A DNA stretch of 64,000 bases. Source: DATKXU01 sp035528905 (GTDB lineage: Bacteria > Armatimonadota > UBA5829 > DTJY01). The position numbers were made by a program, and so were the translations under genes. The stretch spans positions 1 to 64,000 of the forward strand of contig DATKXU010000039.1 of assembly GCA_035528905.1 (NCBI GenBank), written 5' to 3'. The notes beneath the pieces are model-generated. The model made no database searches. It saw only the letters and a program-made list of their open reading frames with translations, and was not told the origin of the DNA. Below are positions 60,155-64,000 of the stretch, piece after piece; positions within the stretch are counted from its first letter, which is position 1; each line of letters starts with the position of its first letter.

Positions 60155-62626
60155 CTATTCTACGACAACCTGGCAGTCCGCACTTCGCCTGCACCTGAGG
60201 AGGCGGTAGTAGCTGCCGCCGGACTCCCAGAGGCCCGATATGCCCTTCAGTAACACGTACTGCGGTGCAGATGGAGGGCTCGAAACCCGGCTGGTGTCCA
60301 CGCGCATCTCTACTCCGGACCCATCGTCCACCATGACGTAGCCCGAACCTGTGCTTTGCACCCGGCCGGTTGTCGTGATGAACAGGCCTACGTTGTTCAG
60401 GCCAAAGCCGTCGGTTATGCCTCTCTGCCCGGCGCCCGTCCCAGCGTTGTACTTGTAGTCCGCGCCGCCAATCGAGCGGTTCACCATCCCTATCGGGTCA
60501 AGCACAGTTCCAGGGGCCATCGAGATGCCGGCGTTTGTAATGGCCCTCTCCCCGCCGATCGTGGTCATCGTGCCAACGACGTCGACCTTCTGACCTTCAG
60601 AGACCATCCACGGGGAGCTTGATGTGTAGACCATGATTCCCGACGTCCGGTTCGCGTCCTCTATGTAGAACCTGTCTGTGAAATCCGAGGAGCCGCTGGT
60701 GGCCATGCACCCGCTCAGAGATACAACTGTGCCGTCGGCCTGGCTTTTCGCCGTGCTGACGTCGCTGCACGAGACAGCGGACGTGTCCGAGCCGAAAAGC
60801 CCAACGTCATCGAAGCAGTCTATCTTCCGGCCGGCCGTGGCGAGCTCCTTGTAATCTATGAACACCGTCGCATACGAACCCATGGCCGTGAAGGTCTGCG
60901 TCTGCAGCCGCCATTCGCCGTAGTCATGCACATACGGATAGTCCCTCGAAGTCCAAACGACTGAGCCTGAGTTCGGATCGGTGCCGCCTGATTTTTCTAC
61001 CCCGAGGCGGTTGTATGTCTCTCCCCACGGGCAATTCTCCCGCTCCACCCTGGAGAACGCTCTAGCGGTATATGTCTGGCCGCTGGTCACAGCCACTTGC
61101 TGGTAGAGGCCGCCGTTCCTGGAACCGTTGTTCTTTTGCTGGCCGGCAAACCAGCTGCCGGTATGGGGCGGCGTGGGACCGTAGGTCCAGGTCCCGTTAA
61201 CCGTCACCATCCCATCGCCGTAGCCCGTCCAGGAAGCCTGGCTTCCGCTCTCGAAGCCGCCGTTGCTGAGTAGATTGGTCTTCAACTGCGCCGCGAAGTT
61301 TGCGGTGGTCGTCCCGCCTGCCGTAACGGCAGCGGTCGCTCGGACTGTCTGCATACCTGGCTCCGAAGCGGTAAGCGTGTAGCTGCCAGCCGGGACGCCC
61401 TTCATGGTGTAAGATCCGTTCGACGCAGTGTAGACATAGTAGCCGCCTGGAGACCGGGTAACCTTCGCCTTGTCTATTGCCGTGCCGGTCGAGGACTTCA
61501 CGTAGCCCGTGATAGTACCCGTCCCAGGGCCTAGCTGCTCGAAGCTGTAAACCTTGCTCAAAGTGAGCGGGCGTGGAGAAACATAGTTCTTGAGCACGTA
61601 CTGATACGTCGCTCCCGGCTCCAGGTTCGTAAGAGCGACGGAGTGGCTGGTCGTGTTCGTGCCATAGAAAGCGCTCAGCTTCTGCTGCTGATCTCCGGCT
61701 TTCCAGTATTCTGCCTGTCCGGTGCAGGCCACGTCGGTCGTCCACGTTATAGTAGCACTGGTTTCGCTCGCGGCGGCGGCATTCACGCTGGAGATCGCGA
61801 CGTACGGGTTCGCAAAGGAGTTGGCGCACTCGACCTCCGCCGCGGCATCCTCGAAGTCGCCGCTCTGCATGGGCTCGAGGAGCAGCGACGAGCTTTCCTG
61901 GTAGTACTCGAAGAAGACAAATCGCAGCCCTGCTTCCACCTGATGCGCGTGCGTCTTGTTCCAGTCCCGAATGGAGCGGTAGGTGTTCCGTATCAGGTCC
62001 GGCGGATTCGGAGGGTCGCCGCACATCTCCGTAATGTAGATCGGCTTCGTCTTGCCTGCCGGCGTGGTGCTGTCAAGTGCGCCGGCCACGCTCTCGTAAC
62101 TGCTCTGGCTATGAGAGGCAAAGCCATCGCAAAAATCGCCTGCGTATAAGATGATCTCATTCTCGCCGTAGGGCGCCCCCGGCACCCAATACCCATACGG
62201 GTTCGCCACATGTATAGCATACCTGGCGGTCAGATACGCGTTCTTGTACTGTGTACTTACAGTGTTCTCGTTGGCGTACACGAAGATGTGTGCGTAGTCT
62301 TTCAGCTTGTCCACGAAGTAGGCGCACTGGCCGGCGAACTGATCGGTCTCCGCCGCAGGCGGAGGCTCATCGCCGCCCTGGTAGTTCAGCCGAACGATGA
62401 CCGTATGCCCTTCCTTCAAAGCGTCCTTATATTTGTCCAGGTTGATGCTGCTGTAGCTGCTGATGTCCTCAAAGAAAAGAATCCACCCCGGCTTGCCGGA
62501 GAAAGCATCTATGTTGGCACCCTCCCTCCAGAAGTGGATGCCATATGCGTATGGCGACTCCCCGCATGAAGGGATGGACACGCCGAACATTATCATCGCA
62601 ACTAAAAGGATAATAGCCCTTCTCAT
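60155..62626 (-). CDS. Secreted multidomain protein: TIM-barrel-like, FN3, CarboxypepD-reg, lectin-like, OB-fold
   Basis: 823 residues with a signal peptide (RAIILLVAMIMFGVSIPSC). Residues about 27-265 look like a TIM-barrel (YGIHFWREGANIDAF, VIVRLNYQGGDEPPP, IYITEMCGDPPNPP) with a possible catalytic Glu in ITEMCG. An FN3 domain follows (ETSATITWTTDVACTGQAEY), a carboxypeptidase-regulatory-like Ig domain (GTITGYVKSSTGTAID), a beta-sandwich carbohydrate-binding-like domain (NLLSNGGFESGSQASWTGYG), and an OB-fold (QADGTVVSLSGCMATSG with KVDVVGTMTTIGGER) near the end. It is the downstream gene of an NHL-repeat protein, 9 bases away, with its ribosome site AGGAGG overlapping that stop. Function unknown, probably cell-surface. 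Confidence 0.78.
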   Translation of the reverse strand: MRRAIILLVAMIMFGVSIPSCGESPYAYGIHFWREGANIDAFSGKPGWILFFEDISSYSSINLDKYKDALKEGHTVIVRLNYQGGDEPPPAAETDQFAGQCAYFVDKLKDYAHIFVYANENTVSTQYKNAYLTARYAIHVANPYGYWVPGAPYGENEIILYAGDFCDGFASHSQSSYESVAGALDSTTPAGKTKPIYITEMCGDPPNPPDLIRNTYRSIRDWNKTHAHQVEAGLRFVFFEYYQESSSLLLEPMQSGDFEDAAAEVECANSFANPYVAISSVNAAAASETSATITWTTDVACTGQAEYWKAGDQQQKLSAFYGTNTTSHSVALTNLEPGATYQYVLKNYVSPRPLTLSKVYSFEQLGPGTGTITGYVKSSTGTAIDKAKVTRSPGGYYVYTASNGSYTMKGVPAGSYTLTASEPGMQTVRATAAVTAGGTTTANFAAQLKTNLLSNGGFESGSQASWTGYGDGMVTVNGTWTYGPTPPHTGSWFAGQQKNNGSRNGGLYQQVAVTSGQTYTARAFSRVERENCPWGETYNRLGVEKSGGTDPNSGSVVWTSRDYPYVHDYGEWRLQTQTFTAMGSYATVFIDYKELATAGRKIDCFDDVGLFGSDTSAVSCSDVSTAKSQADGTVVSLSGCMATSGSSDFTDRFYIEDANRTSGIMVYTSSSPWMVSEGQKVDVVGTMTTIGGERAITNAGISMAPGTVLDPIGMVNRSIGGADYKYNAGTGAGQRGITDGFGLNNVGLFITTTGRVQSTGSGYVMVDDGSGVEMRVDTSRVSSPPSAPQYVLLKGISGLWESGGSYYRLLRCRRSADCQVVVE

Positions 62627-62635
62627 CGCTTCCTC

Positions 62636-64000
62636 CTATGGCGCCGACTGGAACTTCTGGACGCGGTGGTTGCTTCTCTCAGCTACGTAGACATAGCCGG
62701 AGCCGTCCACGCATATACCCGCGGGCTGTCTCATCAACCCTTCTGCCGAGCCAAGAGACCCCCACGCGCAGACGAAGTCGCCGCTCGTGGTGAATTTCTG
62801 ACAACGGTTGTTCTCAGTATCCGCAACGAAGACGTCGCTGCCGCTCACAATGATGCCTCTGGGCCTGTCGAATTGCCCGTCGCCGATGCCGAAAGAGCCC
62901 CACGATCTCTGGAAGACGCCGCTTGAGTTCAAAACCTGCACACGGTGGTTGCCGGTATCCGCCACGTAGATGTTGCCGCTGGAATCAACTGCGACGCCCA
63001 TCGGCTCCTCGAACTGGCATTGACCGCCACCGCGTTCTCCCAGGGCGCCGACCCATCCGCCGGAAGTATTGAATACCGCAATGCGGTGATTGCGGGTGTC
63101 GGCAACGTAGACTCTGCTCCGCGGATTGTCCGCCGCAACCCCGGCCGGCTGGTTGAGCTGTCCGTTCCCGGAACCATAGGTTCCGATGGTAAATACAAAC
63201 CCTCCCGCGTTGGTAAAGGCGCATATTCTGTTGTTGTCCGTATCCGCCACGTAGATCCTGCCAGCGCCATCGGCCGCCAGGCCCTGGGGCCCCGTGAACT
63301 GGTTGGTTCCCGTGCCTTTGCTGCCCCAGGACAACTGGTAACCACCGGTCGTGCTGAACTTCTCTATCCTGTGGTTGCCCGTATCCGCAACGAACACCGC
63401 TCCGGAATCGGAGTCGTAGCATATCCCGCCGGGCCTATCGAAGTATCCCGCTGTCGTGGTCCGGCCTCCCCACCTTGCCAGGAACGCATTTGCAGAGCTG
63501 TATTTCTCAATGCGCTGGTTGTAGGTGTCTGCGACGTACATATTGCCCGAACTGTCGCAGGCTGCATCGCGGGGGAAATACGTCTTGCCGTCTGCTGTGC
63601 CGAATCCGCCGACCGGGCCCGACTTGTTGCCGTTCTCATCCATGAAGTCCACGCGGTCGTATCTGGGGGCGGCGTAGGCAAACTTGTTCGTCACCGTATT
63701 CCACCCAAGCCCCCTGGGCATTTGCAGGTCGTAGACGGAATAGCCCGCCAGCCACGTGAAGCTCACGTTTCCAGAGCCGTCCACCGATGTGGAGAACTTC
63801 TGAATGCGATTGTTGTACGGATCGGAGGCGAACACAAGGTCTGAGCTGGGCTTCACGGTGATCCCGTTGCACATCTGGAACTGGCCACTGCCGCTGCCGC
63901 TGCCAGGACCGCCGGCCTTGCCCTTGAAGTTCAAGTTCTTGTCGAAAACCTGAATCCTGTTTCCAAAAGTCTCATCGGCCTTTTGGCCGGTGTCGGCTAC
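62636..64000 (-). CDS. NHL-repeat beta-propeller protein, 5' end outside window
   Basis: The frame is open to the window edge, so the N-terminus (signal peptide and first blade) is missing; 454 residues are visible. NHL blades recur about every 46-48 residues, each carrying a V(A/Y)DTxNxR(I/V) type segment, for example VADTYNQRIEKYSS, VADTGNHRIEKFST, VADTDNNRICAF, VADTRNHRIAVF, VADTGNHRVQVL and VADTENNRCQKF. The last one ends near VAERSNHRVQKFQSAP. NHL propellers bind proteins, RNA or cell-wall ligands; many in bacteria are secreted. It pairs with the multidomain protein 9 bases downstream. Confidence 0.9.
   Translation of the reverse strand, partial: VADTGQKADETFGNRIQVFDKNLNFKGKAGGPGSGSGSGQFQMCNGITVKPSSDLVFASDPYNNRIQKFSTSVDGSGNVSFTWLAGYSVYDLQMPRGLGWNTVTNKFAYAAPRYDRVDFMDENGNKSGPVGGFGTADGKTYFPRDAACDSSGNMYVADTYNQRIEKYSSANAFLARWGGRTTTAGYFDRPGGICYDSDSGAVFVADTGNHRIEKFSTTGGYQLSWGSKGTGTNQFTGPQGLAADGAGRIYVADTDNNRICAFTNAGGFVFTIGTYGSGNGQLNQPAGVAADNPRSRVYVADTRNHRIAVFNTSGGWVGALGERGGGQCQFEEPMGVAVDSSGNIYVADTGNHRVQVLNSSGVFQRSWGSFGIGDGQFDRPRGIIVSGSDVFVADTENNRCQKFTTSGDFVCAWGSLGSAEGLMRQPAGICVDGSGYVYVAERSNHRVQKFQSAP

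Overview
The window is a gene-dense, G+C-rich bacterial chromosome segment with 43 intact or edge-truncated protein genes, one broken gene and one gene remnant. The organism is a diderm: there is a TonB-dependent outer-membrane receptor, a PEP-CTERM sorting signal, several Tat and Sec signal peptides, and lipoproteins. Many exported Gfo/Idh/MocA oxidoreductases, TIM-barrel sugar isomerases, a ThuA protein, a DUF6807 protein, secreted FAD_oxidored proteins and glycoside hydrolases suggest a carbohydrate-degrading heterotroph of the kind common in Armatimonadota or Planctomycetota-like lineages. No rRNA or ribosomal-protein gene is present, so the phylum is inference only. I saw no CRISPR array, insertion sequence, tRNA or prophage.

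Layout. 1-4337 is a large secreted C25 (gingipain-like) peptidase cut by the window edge. 4458-8496 is a tight four-gene operon: Nudix-eIF2B fusion, PHP phosphoesterase, HAD phosphatase, FolE2, ending at a clear terminator. 8768-11147 holds a secreted DUF4139-like protein and a ThuA protein converging on a shared terminator. 11351-18880 is a signalling operon: TonB receptor, periplasmic YfiR, a membrane hybrid histidine kinase with a YfiN-type sensor, and a REC-GGDEF-EAL protein. It looks like an outer-membrane-to-c-di-GMP relay. 19110-19997 holds an orphan terminator, a promoter, a structured leader and a decayed PEP-CTERM gene.

20023-26779 is a five-gene uptake and oxidation module (two Tat-exported Gfo/Idh/MocA proteins, DUF6807, sodium:solute symporter, exported TIM-barrel epimerase). 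27147-32264 is a lactate module: lactate racemase LarA, an FAD oxidoreductase, and a LutB-LutA fusion. 32265-34221 is mostly non-coding and contains a KGG stress peptide, a DUF72 gene and two clusters of RNA-like hairpins. The second cluster (about 33901-34124) is the most striking unexplained element in the window.

34222-40606 contains a nucleotidyltransferase, a PHP phosphatase, two URO-D/methyltransferase paralogues, and an overlapping operon rubrerythrin-HAD-URO-D-cupin. 40712-48307 holds a secreted FAD oxidoreductase, a complete sugar ABC transporter and a phosphoglucose isomerase. 48344-60062 handles deoxy-sugars and pentoses: GH2 hydrolase, L-rhamnose isomerase, an exported fucose-isomerase-like protein, a large exported hydrolase, a xylose-isomerase-like protein and transketolase. 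60155-64000 encodes two exported proteins, a multidomain TIM-barrel/FN3/OB protein and an NHL-propeller protein that runs off the window end.
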